A stretch of DNA of 12,339 bases from Candidatus Saccharibacteria bacterium UBA5170 (GCA_002413425.1 DHWY01000002.1:354479-366817); one strand, 5' to 3'; shown: positions 1 through 6,406, numbered from the stretch's first letter. The notes: generated by a model not told the origin, from the letters alone. Translations and numbers: made by a program.

Positions 1-885
1 TGGGACGATATCGACGCCATTGCCGTCACCTATGCGCCCGGCCTGATTGGCTCGCTGTTGGTCGGCACCCTGGCCGCCCGCACCTTGGCGACGCTGAAAA
101 ATAAACCCCTCTACCCTATCCACCACGTCGAGGCTCACGTGTACGCCAACTTCTTGACGGAAGATGTAGATGGTAGATGGAAGATGGCCGATGGCAAAAC
201 GCCAAAAGAACAGCCGCAATTTCCAATGCTGGCCCTGATTGTCAGCGGCGGCCACAGCCAATTGGTGCTGTTCCGTGACCACGGCGACTTTGAACTGCTG
301 GGCCAAACCCAAGACGACGCCGTGGGCGAAGCCTTCGACAAGGTCGCGAAAATTATCGGCCTCCCCTACCCTGGTGGCCCGTCGATTGCCAAAGCCGCCC
401 TCGACGGCGATCCCCTCGCCTACCGCCTGCCGAAAGCAAAAATGAGCGGTGCCTACAACTTCAGCTTCTCTGGCCTCAAAACAGCCGTCCTGCGGGCCGT
501 CCAACGTGAAGTGGGCGTCGACTTTACTTTTCCCTCTCGTGACCTTCCAGCGCTTCTAAACGACGTCCAACGGGCAAACTTTGCCGCCAGCTTTCAACAC
601 ATCGCGACCGAAACCCTGATCGATAAGGCCGAGCTGGCCTTTCGTGACTTCACGCCCAAGTCGGTCGTGATCGCCGGCGGCGTGGCCGCCAACCAAGAGC
701 TGCGCCGCAAATTAAGTCAGCGACTCCCCCTTCACATCGACTACGCACCGATGAATCTATGTACCGACAACGCCGCCATGATTGCCACGCTCGGCTTTTA
801 CTACGCTCAGAAAAAGCAGCCAATCGATCCGTTCGACCTAGAAGTAATTCCCAGCCTGTCGATGACCAAAACCGCCTGGGCCTAA
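1..885 (+). CDS. tsaD: tRNA N6-threonylcarbamoyltransferase TsaD, 5'-truncated by window edge
   Basis: TsaD transfers the threonylcarbamoyl group to A37 of ANN-decoding tRNAs (t6A), acting in the cytosol with TsaB and TsaE. The frame is open from the first base and 294 residues are visible; full family members are about 340, so some 45-80 N-terminal residues lie outside. Seen motifs: metal-binding HVEAH (equivalent of HxExH) at about residues 42-46, VSGGH near 80-84, the DDAVGEAFDK block, FSFSGLKT, IAGGVAANQ, and the metal-ligand region CTDNAAM near the end. Between HVEAH and VSGGH the protein carries roughly 15 extra residues relative to the E. coli protein as I remember it; they are encoded by a degenerate 7-nt tandem repeat. 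The gene converges on the minus-strand femAB gene with 13 bp between stops. Identification is firm. Confidence 0.96.
   Translation, partial: WDDIDAIAVTYAPGLIGSLLVGTLAARTLATLKNKPLYPIHHVEAHVYANFLTEDVDGRWKMADGKTPKEQPQFPMLALIVSGGHSQLVLFRDHGDFELLGQTQDDAVGEAFDKVAKIIGLPYPGGPSIAKAALDGDPLAYRLPKAKMSGAYNFSFSGLKTAVLRAVQREVGVDFTFPSRDLPALLNDVQRANFAASFQHIATETLIDKAELAFRDFTPKSVVIAGGVAANQELRRKLSQRLPLHIDYAPMNLCTDNAAMIATLGFYYAQKKQPIDPFDLEVIPSLSMTKTAWA
163..194 (+). repeat. Degenerate 7-nt tandem repeat (GATGGNN) inside tsaD
   Basis: GATGG begins at 169, 176, 183 and 190, exactly every 7 nt, preceded by a related GATGTA at 163. The repeat lies in the extra segment of TsaD. Seven is not a multiple of three, so gain or loss of one unit would shift the reading frame. 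Confidence 0.7.
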
Positions 886-888
886 GGG

Positions 889-918
889 TTAATCGTTGTT
901 ATTTGCGCAACGAATTAA
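889..918. terminator. Inverted repeat between convergent tsaD and femAB
   Basis: The arms TTAATCGTTG (889-898) and CAACGAATTAA (908-918) pair with one bulged base around a 9-nt loop. The hairpin overlaps the last codons of the femAB gene. There is no T-tract on either side, so its role as a shared terminator is only suggested by position. Confidence 0.3.
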
Positions 919-1885
919 TCTTACGTACAACCTTTTTAGCGGCTGGAAGGCCATTATTCCATACCTTATAAAATGACGAGAGTGGCTTGTCGAAGGTGCC
1001 AGCCAGTTCTGTCTCATCAGTCGTCCAGCTCTTCTTGAAGGTAGTCACTCCATCGCCAATCAAGCCACCAAAGTCATAGCGGCTAAGTCCCCACTCTTTC
1101 GTCTTGCGGATAGCATGCCATTTGAGCGCATAGTTGGCGCGCAGTTGCTGGCCTAAGTCGTTCATACCCCCGTACAGTTCAAAGGCCGTGTCGGCACTGA
1201 CCGCCAGCCACAAAAAGGCAATCGGCTCATCGTCCATGTAGGCCGCAAATACCGGTGAGTGATCGCCTAGAATATTAAAGACATCGTGATAGTATTGATC
1301 ACCGTGCAGGCCGAACCGGGCTCGCTGGGATGTCTGGTGATAGACCGCCAGACACTTTGTCAGCTCTTCCTTACTGCGAACCTGCTTGATTTCGATAGCT
1401 TCAGCAGCTGATTTACGAATATACTGACGGGTTTTTTTGACCATTTCCGTTAAAAGATCGCTTTCGGTCTTTAGAAGATCAAGAATAATCGTCCGAGCGG
1501 GCAAAACTCTGTTTTTTGATCGTATCCATCCCTTTGGAGCCTCAAATTCCATCATATCTGGCTCAATCGAAAGGGCGACCGAATGATACTCACGTTTGAC
1601 GTTTTCCGCCAAGGCCTCCAACAGGTCTGCCCGACTCCCCTCTTCTCCCAGGGGTCCTCGTGGTATATACGAAAAGGCTCGGAGTGGCAGCGGGAGCTTG
1701 CGCGTCAAGATTTGCGCGCCTCCGACTACCCTTTCGTCATGGTCATAGGCAAAAAAGCGGTCAACACTCCAGCCGTGTGCTGCCTTCAGCTGACCCCATC
1801 CCCACAGTTGCAAAGGGTGCCCCTCGTTCTCTAGTACGTAATCGTCCCATCTCTCTTGATCAGTGCACTGTTGTAGCTCAATCAT
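899..1885 (-). CDS. FemAB/FemX-type peptidoglycan aminoacyltransferase
   Basis: This family (FemA/FemB/FemX/MurM) uses aminoacyl-tRNA to add amino acids to the lipid II stem peptide in interpeptide-bridge synthesis. Seen: QLWGWGQLK near the N-terminus, YIPRGPL, the MVKKTRQYIRKSA helix typical of the first GNAT-like domain, then YDFGGL and FKKSW followed by SSFYKVWN in the second. At 328 residues it has the compact size of Weissella FemX rather than the ~420 of S. aureus FemA. I chose the ATG at 1885. The in-frame ATG at 1900 abuts the upstream end of the predicted -10 box (1892-1897), so it would lie upstream of the transcript start. The transcript is predicted to be leaderless. Which amino acid is added cannot be read from the sequence. 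Divergent from valS; convergent with tsaD. Confidence 0.9.
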   Translation of the reverse strand: MIELQQCTDQERWDDYVLENEGHPLQLWGWGQLKAAHGWSVDRFFAYDHDERVVGGAQILTRKLPLPLRAFSYIPRGPLGEEGSRADLLEALAENVKREYHSVALSIEPDMMEFEAPKGWIRSKNRVLPARTIILDLLKTESDLLTEMVKKTRQYIRKSAAEAIEIKQVRSKEELTKCLAVYHQTSQRARFGLHGDQYYHDVFNILGDHSPVFAAYMDDEPIAFLWLAVSADTAFELYGGMNDLGQQLRANYALKWHAIRKTKEWGLSRYDFGGLIGDGVTTFKKSWTTDETELAGTFDKPLSSFYKVWNNGLPAAKKVVRKINSLRK

Positions 1886-1891
1886 ACCCCT

Positions 1892-1897
1892 ATTATA
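1892..1897 (-). promoter_or_regulatory. -10 box of the femAB gene (leaderless)
   Basis: On the minus strand TATAAT lies exactly six bases (AGGGGT) before the ATG at 1885, so initiation at the usual ~7 nt downstream falls on the start codon. A TG directly precedes the hexamer. No -35 match is seen. Confidence 0.7.
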
Positions 1898-1911
1898 CAT
1901 GGTTTAACATG

Positions 1912-1920
1912 TGGTATAAT
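1912..1920 (+). promoter_or_regulatory. Extended -10 promoter of valS
   Basis: TGGTATAAT (TGN plus perfect -10) faces away from the femAB promoter; the two -10 boxes form the ends of an imperfect palindrome spanning 1891-1921. The predicted start is about 1927, giving a leader of about 112 nt before valS. Confidence 0.65.
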
Positions 1921-1925
1921 AGGAG

Positions 1926-1969
1926 GTGAAAACAAACACGTGGAACAAGGGAACCATACGTGTTTTCAC
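1926..1969 (+). promoter_or_regulatory. valS leader hairpin
   Basis: GTGAAAAC (1926-1933) pairs with GTTTTCAC (1962-1969), and ACGT (1938-1941) with ACGT (1958-1961), leaving a 4-nt bulge and a ~10-nt loop. The hairpin would form the very 5' end of the valS transcript. It competes with the palindrome at 1962-1977, which uses the same GTTTTCA segment. Confidence 0.45.
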
Positions 1970-1977
1970 ATGAAAAC
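1962..1977. promoter_or_regulatory. Palindrome 1, candidate operator or leader hairpin
   Basis: GTTTTCACATGAAAAC has perfect 7-bp arms around a central CA. It differs by one central base from the second palindrome 34 bp away. A pair of near-identical palindromes between divergent genes is a typical repressor-site arrangement, but no regulator is visible here. Confidence 0.5.
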
Positions 1978-1996
1978 CTTATTACGCCTGATGCAA

Positions 1997-2010
1997 TTTT
2001 CACGTGAAAA
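1997..2010. promoter_or_regulatory. Palindrome 2, candidate operator
   Basis: TTTTCACGTGAAAA is a perfect 14-bp palindrome 28 bp upstream of the valS start codon. It shares its arms with palindrome 1 and with the GTGAAAAC half-site at 1926-1933. Confidence 0.5.
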
Positions 2011-2038
2011 ATAACACTAATACGAGAATTGATACCTG

Positions 2039-4588
2039 ATGAGATTAGCCAAAGCCTACGACCCTAACCAATACGAGCCTAATATCTATGCTATGTGGGA
2101 AAAGAGTGGAGCTTTTAACCCCAGCGGTCACGGTGAACCGTTCAGCATCGTCATGCCGCCGCCCAACGCCAATGGTAATCTCCATATTGGCCATGCTTTA
2201 ACGGTCGCGCTCGAAGATATCCTGGCTCGCTACCAACGGATGCAGGGCAAAGACGTGGCTTATATCCCTGGGGCTGACCACGCTGGCTTTGAAACCTGGG
2301 TCGTTTATGAGAAAGAGCTCGCTAAAGAGGGGAGAAGTCGCTTTGATTTTTCCCGCGAACAGCTCTACAGCCAAGTCTGGAACTTCGTCGAAAAACAACG
2401 CGGCAACATGGAGCTGCAACTGCGTGCTCTTGGCGTCAGTGCCAGCTGGAAAGACCTGGTCTTTACGCTCGACGAAAAAGTCATTGCCACCGTCAACTCG
2501 ACATTCAAAAAACTGTGGGACGAAGGACTGATCTACAGGGGTGAGCGCATCGTAAACTATAGCACTAAGTACCAAACAAGTTATTCTGACATCGAAGTTG
2601 ACCACAAAGTAGAGAAGGGGACATTATGGCTGATTGCCTACCCGACGCTCGATAAAATAGGGGAGGTGGTTATCGCCACGACTCGTCCAGAAACGATGTT
2701 CGGCGATACTGCCGTGGCTGTCCACCCCGACGACGAGCGCTACAAGCATTTAATTGGCACGCGCGTTATGCTGCCACTGACCGACCGTGAGATTACCATT
2801 ATCGGTGACGAGTATGTCGATCCTAAATTTGGCACCGGCGCCATCAAGGTGACACCAGCACACGACCCGAATGACTTCGAAATCGGGCAGCGCCATAACC
2901 TGGAGCGTATCCAAGTCATCGACTTTAACGGCACGATGATAAATACGCCCGGTCAATTTCTTGGTCTGACCCCTGAAGAAGCCCGCAAGCGAACCGTCGC
3001 CGCCCTGGAAGCCCAAGAATTAATCCGTGGCAAAACCACTATAGAACACACCGTTGGTTACGACTACAAGAGCGGCTTACCAATTCAGCCGCTGATCAAA
3101 GACCAGTGGTTCCTCAAGATTCAGCCGCTGGCTCAACGCGCCAAACAAGCCATCTTGGCGGACGAAATTACCTTTACGCCCGCCAGCCGCAAGCAAGTCC
3201 TGGTCCAATACATGGATAACCTGCACGACTGGAATCTGTCTCGTCAAATTCCCTGGGGAATTCCGATTCCCGCCTTTCAGAACGTCAGCGACCCCGATGA
3301 TTGGATTTTTAACGATCGCGTTGACGAGAAGCTAATTGTTGTCAACGGCACAACATATCGTCGAGAAGAAGACACCTTTGATACCTGGTTCAGCAGCGGC
3401 CAATGGCCATTTGTGACCACCGACGCCCTCAGTGGGGGAGACCTGTCGCGCTTTTACCCTAACAGCGTTATGGAAACCGGCGGCGACCTGCTTGACCGCT
3501 GGATAGCCCGTATGATTATGCTTGGTCTGTACGTCACCGACAGCGTTCCGTTCAGACACGTCTATCTGCACGGTATGGTGCTGGACGAAAAAGGCCAAAA
3601 AATGAGTAAGAGCAAGGGTAATGTAATTAATCCTATGGAGACAATCTCATCATACGGATCTGATGCGCTTCGACTGGGTATTGTCGCCAACCGTAGCGCT
3701 GGCCAAAACCAGGCCTTTAGCGTCGGTAAGGTCATCGCTGGGCGTAATTTTGCCAACAAATTGTGGAATATTGCTCGCTTTATCGAAGACAAGATTGGCG
3801 ATAGCCATCAACCGCATACGCCTGAGGCCAAAACTCTGGCAGATCACTGGATTATCCGCGAACTGAACACCGCCAGTACCGACATCGCCCGACAGCTTGA
3901 GGGCTACCGTTTCGCCGAAGCCAGCGACAGCATGTACCACGCCATCTGGGACAGTGTGGCCGACTGGTACGTCGAGGCCAGCAAGCAACAGGATAATCTT
4001 GATCTGCTCGGCTGGGTACTTGATACCAGCCTTAAACTGGCTCATCCCTTTGCGCCATTTGTCACCGAAACTATCTGGCAGACCCTGTCATGGCACGACG
4101 ACTTATTGATAACCACCAAGTGGCCCGCCGCGCTGGTGTTTGATGAGATTGCCAGTGCCGAATTCGATCGCCTGAAAAAGCTTGTCGTCGAAGCCCGCTT
4201 TGTAACCGCCGAACTACCAGGCAACAACCGTTATAGCCTGCTCTATAGCAACGATAATTTAATCGCCGACAATAGCGAACTCGTCAAACGCCTCGCCAAA
4301 CTCAAAGACGTCACAGCGGTCGATCAAGCCCGCGGCCTCCGCCTCGCCAGTAGCGGTAGGGAAGCCTGGCTCGACGTTTCGGACGAGATGCTTTATGAGC
4401 ACCAAACAAACCTCGAGGTCCGTCTTACCGAGGCTCACGCCGACGTCAAAGCCCTGAGCGTTCGACTCGATAACGAAAACTACGTCAGCAAAGCTCCGGC
4501 TGCCCTCGTCGAAGAATCCAAGCAACAACTGAAACAAAAAAAGGCGCTCATTGGGCGCCTTGAAGACGAACTACAAGTTCTTAAATAG
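2039..4588 (+). CDS. valS: Valyl-tRNA synthetase
   Basis: This class Ia synthetase charges tRNA-Val. Seen: the HIGH signature at residues 49-52 in a NGNLHIGHA context; the CP1 editing domain with TTRPETMFGDTAVAVHP and GTGAIKVTPAHDPNDFE; the KMSKS loop at about 521-525; and a C-terminal coiled-coil arm beginning near YVSKAPA. The 849 residues are close to the T. thermophilus length and shorter than E. coli. The catalytic-core segment reads DWNLSRQIPWGIPIP. Typical bacterial ValRS has a CISRQ-WWGH-type sequence here, so this part is divergent and slightly IleRS-like, but the N-terminus and editing domain identify ValRS. No strong Shine-Dalgarno precedes the ATG. The last codons overlap the stop of the convergent small membrane protein gene and contain that gene's probable terminator. 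Confidence 0.96.
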   Translation: MRLAKAYDPNQYEPNIYAMWEKSGAFNPSGHGEPFSIVMPPPNANGNLHIGHALTVALEDILARYQRMQGKDVAYIPGADHAGFETWVVYEKELAKEGRSRFDFSREQLYSQVWNFVEKQRGNMELQLRALGVSASWKDLVFTLDEKVIATVNSTFKKLWDEGLIYRGERIVNYSTKYQTSYSDIEVDHKVEKGTLWLIAYPTLDKIGEVVIATTRPETMFGDTAVAVHPDDERYKHLIGTRVMLPLTDREITIIGDEYVDPKFGTGAIKVTPAHDPNDFEIGQRHNLERIQVIDFNGTMINTPGQFLGLTPEEARKRTVAALEAQELIRGKTTIEHTVGYDYKSGLPIQPLIKDQWFLKIQPLAQRAKQAILADEITFTPASRKQVLVQYMDNLHDWNLSRQIPWGIPIPAFQNVSDPDDWIFNDRVDEKLIVVNGTTYRREEDTFDTWFSSGQWPFVTTDALSGGDLSRFYPNSVMETGGDLLDRWIARMIMLGLYVTDSVPFRHVYLHGMVLDEKGQKMSKSKGNVINPMETISSYGSDALRLGIVANRSAGQNQAFSVGKVIAGRNFANKLWNIARFIEDKIGDSHQPHTPEAKTLADHWIIRELNTASTDIARQLEGYRFAEASDSMYHAIWDSVADWYVEASKQQDNLDLLGWVLDTSLKLAHPFAPFVTETIWQTLSWHDDLLITTKWPAALVFDEIASAEFDRLKKLVVEARFVTAELPGNNRYSLLYSNDNLIADNSELVKRLAKLKDVTAVDQARGLRLASSGREAWLDVSDEMLYEHQTNLEVRLTEAHADVKALSVRLDNENYVSKAPAALVEESKQQLKQKKALIGRLEDELQVLK
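4534..4561 (-). terminator. Rho-independent terminator for the 4581-4913 gene, inside valS
   Basis: Read on the minus strand, AAGGCGC (4561-4555), a 7-nt loop and GCGCCTT (4547-4541) form a 7-bp GC-rich stem followed at once by a run of T (the plus-strand A run from 4535). It lies 20 nt beyond the stop of the minus-strand gene, entirely within the valS coil-arm codons. In the plus direction no T-tract follows. Confidence 0.75.
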
Positions 4589-4913
4589 ACGGCCAGATGT
4601 ATTCACTGCCATACGATTGAAGGCTAGCTTTCTTTTGGATAACATATTTTTTGTCATCACCGCCGCGCGTCTGCGTACGGGGGCTGTCATCCTTCAGTTC
4701 GCGAACACCCTGTGCTACCGAAATGCTCTCGTTATGGATGTGGGGATCGTTTAATTTCAAAGACACGCCACTTCCGACGTAACCAACAATCGGGACCGCA
4801 ACAGTCAAAGCCGTCATGGCAGCCATATCAAGCTGGGTATCATGCACCAACACACCGAAAACGGTGCTGATAGTGAAGATTAATGGGAGGGGGTTTATAA
4901 GTAATGGAAACAT
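4581..4913 (-). CDS. Small two-TM membrane protein of unknown function
   Basis: 110 residues with two hydrophobic segments at about 6-24 and 30-50, then a polar tail with a His-containing stretch (PHIHNE) and a basic region (about 70-98). I recognise no family. It looks real because it has a near-consensus promoter (4943-4971) just downstream of the rlmH stop and a strong terminator (4534-4561). No clear Shine-Dalgarno is seen; the sequence before the ATG is A-rich. The stop codon overlaps the end of valS (valS stops at 4588, this gene at 4581), so the two convergent mRNAs share about 8 nt of coding sequence. Predicted to sit in the cytoplasmic membrane. Confidence 0.7.
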   Translation of the reverse strand: MFPLLINPLPLIFTISTVFGVLVHDTQLDMAAMTALTVAVPIVGYVGSGVSLKLNDPHIHNESISVAQGVRELKDDSPRTQTRGGDDKKYVIQKKASLQSYGSEYIWPSI

Positions 4914-4942
4914 GTTTATTTTTAGTTAGGTTTACAAGTAGC

Positions 4943-4971
4943 AATATAGCATAAGCTTTGTATATTGTCAA
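4943..4971 (-). promoter_or_regulatory. Consensus promoter for the 4581-4913 gene
   Basis: Minus strand: perfect -35 TTGACA (4971-4966), 17-bp spacer, -10 TATATT (4948-4943) preceded by TGC (extended -10). The predicted start is near 4936, leaving a leader of about 23 nt. This is the best sigma-70 match in the window. Confidence 0.85.
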
Positions 4972-4983
4972 CTGTATGTCAGT

Positions 4984-5442
4984 CTATTCGTGATGATACG
5001 GATTGCCCGCGGCAATTTCTTGAGCACGGTACAGCTGTTCTGTCAGGATAAGTCGGACTAGCTGGTGAGGAAATACCAGAGGCGAAAGCGACCATACAAA
5101 ATTTGCCCTGGTGTGAATACTGTCGTCGACCCCATAGGCTCCACCAATAATAATCGTTACTGGGCGAGATGACTGCAGTGGATCAAGTAATAGTTTCGAT
5201 AAAGTAGGCGAATCGATGGCTTTACCCCGCTCGTCCAACAACACAACGTAATCATGAGCGGTAAGCCGCGCTGTTATGCGCTCAGACTCGTCACGACGGG
5301 CGTCAGCGTCATGGCGGGCAGAATGTGGCAACAGCACCCATTCGATGACAAAGGGGCGTTTCAGACGCTTCTCGTAGCGCTCGATTCCCTCAAGCACCCA
5401 TGATTCGTGTTTTTTGCCGATAGCAAGGATACGAATGGGCAT
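4984..5442 (-). CDS. rlmH: 23S rRNA pseudouridine-1915 N3-methyltransferase RlmH
   Basis: RlmH is a SPOUT methyltransferase that uses SAM to methylate pseudouridine 1915 in helix 69 of 23S rRNA. 152 residues against ~155 in E. coli. Seen: LLDERGK (about 68-74), the knot glycine motif IIGGAYG (98-104), FPHQLVRLILTEQLYRA, and the conserved C-terminal PYHHE. The ATG at 5442 is separated by only 2 bp from the stop of the upstream HIT gene, with no Shine-Dalgarno of its own, so expression is probably coupled to HIT translation. Confidence 0.95.
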   Translation of the reverse strand: MPIRILAIGKKHESWVLEGIERYEKRLKRPFVIEWVLLPHSARHDADARRDESERITARLTAHDYVVLLDERGKAIDSPTLSKLLLDPLQSSRPVTIIIGGAYGVDDSIHTRANFVWSLSPLVFPHQLVRLILTEQLYRAQEIAAGNPYHHE

Positions 5443-5444
5443 AA

Positions 5445-5843
5445 TTACAAGCGAATGCGTTCTGCAATAGCTGCAAGTGTGTCGTTGTCAGCGGTTGGGG
5501 GTGGTGGGTCTGGGTCAAAACTCAGACCACTATGAAAGTTAACGGGAATAAGGTGAATGTGAGCATGCGGCACTTCAAAACCTTTCACGACGACACCAAC
5601 TCTGTCGACATTCATAACGGTTCGCAGGTGCAAAGCGATTTTTTGAGCGGTTTTCCAAAGATGTTCATAGTCAGCTACTTCTAGGTCCCACAGCTGGTCG
5701 ACTTGTACTTTCGGCACCACCAGCGTGTGGCCGTCGGCAACTGGGTTGATTGTCAAAAAGGCGAGGGCTTTGTCGTCTTCGTAAATTTTATGGCAAGGAA
5801 TTTCACCGTTGATGATATGCGTAAAGATTGATGATTGTTGCAT
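5445..5843 (-). CDS. HIT-family nucleotide hydrolase
   Basis: Histidine-triad proteins hydrolyse nucleoside phosphoramidates and dinucleotides. 132 residues. Seen: FTHIINGEIPCHKIYEDD at the N-terminus, NPVADGHTLVVPK (about 33-45), and the triad HAHIH at 93-97. An upstream ATG at 5954 would add 37 atypical residues encoded in the purine-repeat/palindrome region; I reject it because the family start is at MQQSSIF and a -10 box lies six bases before this ATG. It is probably leaderless and heads an operon with rlmH. The substrate is not predictable. A proline-rich DPDPPPP stretch follows the triad. Confidence 0.93.
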   Translation of the reverse strand: MQQSSIFTHIINGEIPCHKIYEDDKALAFLTINPVADGHTLVVPKVQVDQLWDLEVADYEHLWKTAQKIALHLRTVMNVDRVGVVVKGFEVPHAHIHLIPVNFHSGLSFDPDPPPPTADNDTLAAIAERIRL

Positions 5844-5849
5844 AGGTTT

Positions 5850-5855
5850 ATTGTA
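5850..5855 (-). promoter_or_regulatory. Extended -10 of the HIT-rlmH operon (leaderless)
   Basis: Minus strand TGC then TACAAT, followed by exactly six bases (AAACCT) and the ATG at 5843. There is no -35 match at the expected distance. Confidence 0.65.
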
Positions 5856-5882
5856 GCAGAAGAAGGCGGGGAATATCTGAGA

Positions 5883-5906
5883 GGGAGAGAGGGATAGAGG
5901 GATAGC
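5883..5906 (+). repeat. Purine-rich 8-nt tandem repeat
   Basis: Three units GGGAGAGA, GGGATAGA, GGGATAGC begin at 5883, 5891 and 5899. A further GGGG lies about ten bases upstream. It sits between the HIT promoter and element A. Confidence 0.6.
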
Positions 5907-6017
5907 GCAAGCATGCTTGCTTCTCCGCTCATTCACGAAAAAATGTAAACACATTTTCGTTTCAATCGCTGCGCCGAACCCTCGTTCGTTTCAGCTAAAG
6001 CTGAAAACCGAGGGTTC
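5907..6017. repeat. Element A: three-hairpin repeat downstream of tRNA-Ser(CGA)
   Basis: In order: the 14-bp palindrome GCAAGCATGCTTGC (5907-5920); the block TCTCCGCTC; a hairpin of ACGAAAAAATGT with ACATTTTCGT (5935-5960); the block TTTCAATCGCTGCGCCGAACC; and a long hairpin in which GAACCCTCG (5976-5984) pairs with CGAGGGTTC (6009-6017), and inside it GTTTCAGC with GCTGAAAAC (one bulged A) around a TAAA loop. Element B at 6235-6347 has the same order and the same unpaired blocks but different arm sequences. No reading frame of interest crosses it. Confidence 0.65.
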
Positions 6018-6028
6018 AAACCCCATGC

Positions 6029-6064
6029 AAGAAATACGACGACCGAATGGTCGTCGTATTTCTT
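6029..6064 (-). terminator. Terminator of tRNA-Ser(CGA)
   Basis: AAGAAATACGACGACC (6029-6044), loop GAAT, and a perfect 16-bp complement (6049-6064). The stem reaches into the tRNA's 3' CCA. It is symmetrical, so it could stop transcription from either side. The core ACGACC/GGTCGT recurs after the two other serine tRNAs. Confidence 0.75.
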
Positions 6065-6153
6065 GGTGGAGAGAGAGGGATTCGAACCCTCGGTAACGTT
6101 TCCGCCACACCGCTTTTCGAGAGCGGCCAGTTAAACCACTCCTGCATCTCTCC
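6064..6153 (-). tRNA. tRNA-Ser(CGA)
   Basis: 90 nt including an encoded CCA. Acceptor GGAGAGA pairs with TCTCTCC; anticodon stem CCGCT/AGCGG with loop CTCGAAA gives anticodon CGA (reads UCG); long class II variable arm; T-arm GAGGG/CCCTC around TTCGAAT. The discriminator base is A73, where E. coli and B. subtilis serine tRNAs have G73. Confidence 0.95.
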
Positions 6154-6163
6154 ATCGTCATTT

Positions 6164-6169
6164 ATTTTA
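6164..6169 (-). promoter_or_regulatory. -10 box of tRNA-Ser(CGA)
   Basis: Minus strand TGT then TAAAAT, placing the start at about 6157, four bases before the tRNA 5' end. Of 6154-6199, the rest shows nothing recognisable. Confidence 0.5.
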
Positions 6170-6199
6170 ACAGATAAGGTGTAATATGCATGCGCAAAG

Positions 6200-6216
6200 G
6201 GTGAACTCGGCAAGAT
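6200..6216. repeat. 17-bp duplicate of the tRNA-Arg 3' end
   Basis: GGTGAACTCGGCAAGAT here is identical to 6405-6421, the 3' end of tRNA-Arg(GCG). The two copies are in the same orientation, 205 bp apart, and bracket element B plus the tRNA-Arg terminator. A shorter repeat, GGCAAGATAT, occurs at 6209-6218 and 6224-6233. Confidence 0.8.
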
Positions 6217-6234
6217 ATATTTGGGCAAGATATC

Positions 6235-6347
6235 GGCCTTCGGCCTCCTCCGCTCCTTCACGAAAAAATGTTTCGCTGGACAGCGAACACTTTTTCGTTT
6301 CAGTCGCTACGCCGAACCTCTTTTGCTAAAGCAAAAGGACGGTTCGG
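6235..6347. repeat. Element B: three-hairpin repeat downstream of tRNA-Arg
   Basis: GGCCTTCGGCC (6235-6245); the block TCCTCCGCTC; a hairpin of CGAAAAAATGTTTCGCTG (6261-6278) with CAGCGAACACTTTTTCG (6281-6297); the block TTTCAGTCGCTACGCCGAACC; and a hairpin of CCGAACC (6312-6318) with GGTTCGG (6341-6347), enclosing CTTTTGC/GCAAAAG around TAAA. It matches element A in order, in both linker blocks and in the GCTAAAGC tip, while stem arms are replaced by others that pair. Confidence 0.65.
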
Positions 6348-6364
6348 ATTTTGTCCGGGTGCAT

Positions 6365-6406
6365 CCAAAGTAAAAACCCCACATGAAAGTGGGGGTTTTA
6401 CTTTGG
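6365..6406 (-). terminator. Terminator of tRNA-Arg(GCG)
   Basis: Minus-strand RNA: a stem of 18 positions with one mismatch between 6389-6406 and 6365-6382, starting at the tRNA CCA itself. The 3' arm is U-rich (GTTTTTACTTTGG). The loop is short and the core is CCCCAC/GTGGGG, unlike the serine tRNA terminators. Confidence 0.75.

Noticed and set aside
1921..2014. A 24-codon reading frame in the valS leader (GTG 1940 to TAA 2014) with AGGAGGTG upstream, possible leader peptide
   Set aside because: The AGGAGGTG is 11 nt from the GTG and would lie mostly upstream of the predicted transcript start (~1927). The peptide has no valine run as expected for attenuation.
4551..4754. Plus-strand frame running past the valS stop into the next gene
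   Set aside because: It is the shadow of valS and of the minus-strand membrane protein, with no start signal.
5883..5906. G-quadruplex in the purine tract
   Set aside because: Only three GGG runs are regularly spaced; the fourth needs a long loop, so the call is weak.
5844..5954. 37-residue N-terminal extension of the HIT protein from the ATG at 5954
   Set aside because: It is encoded by the purine repeat and palindromes, is unlike the family, and lies upstream of the predicted -10 box.
6009..6021. T-arm-like GGGTTCAAACCCC next to tRNA-Ser(CGA), possible tRNA fragment or att site
   Set aside because: It is largely the 3' arm of the element A hairpin (paired with 5976-5984), and no acceptor or anticodon arm accompanies it.
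6016..6261. Open frames across the tRNA-Ser(CGA) and tRNA-Arg genes on both strands
   Set aside because: They overlap tRNA genes and terminators, have no family features and no promoter or ribosome site of their own.
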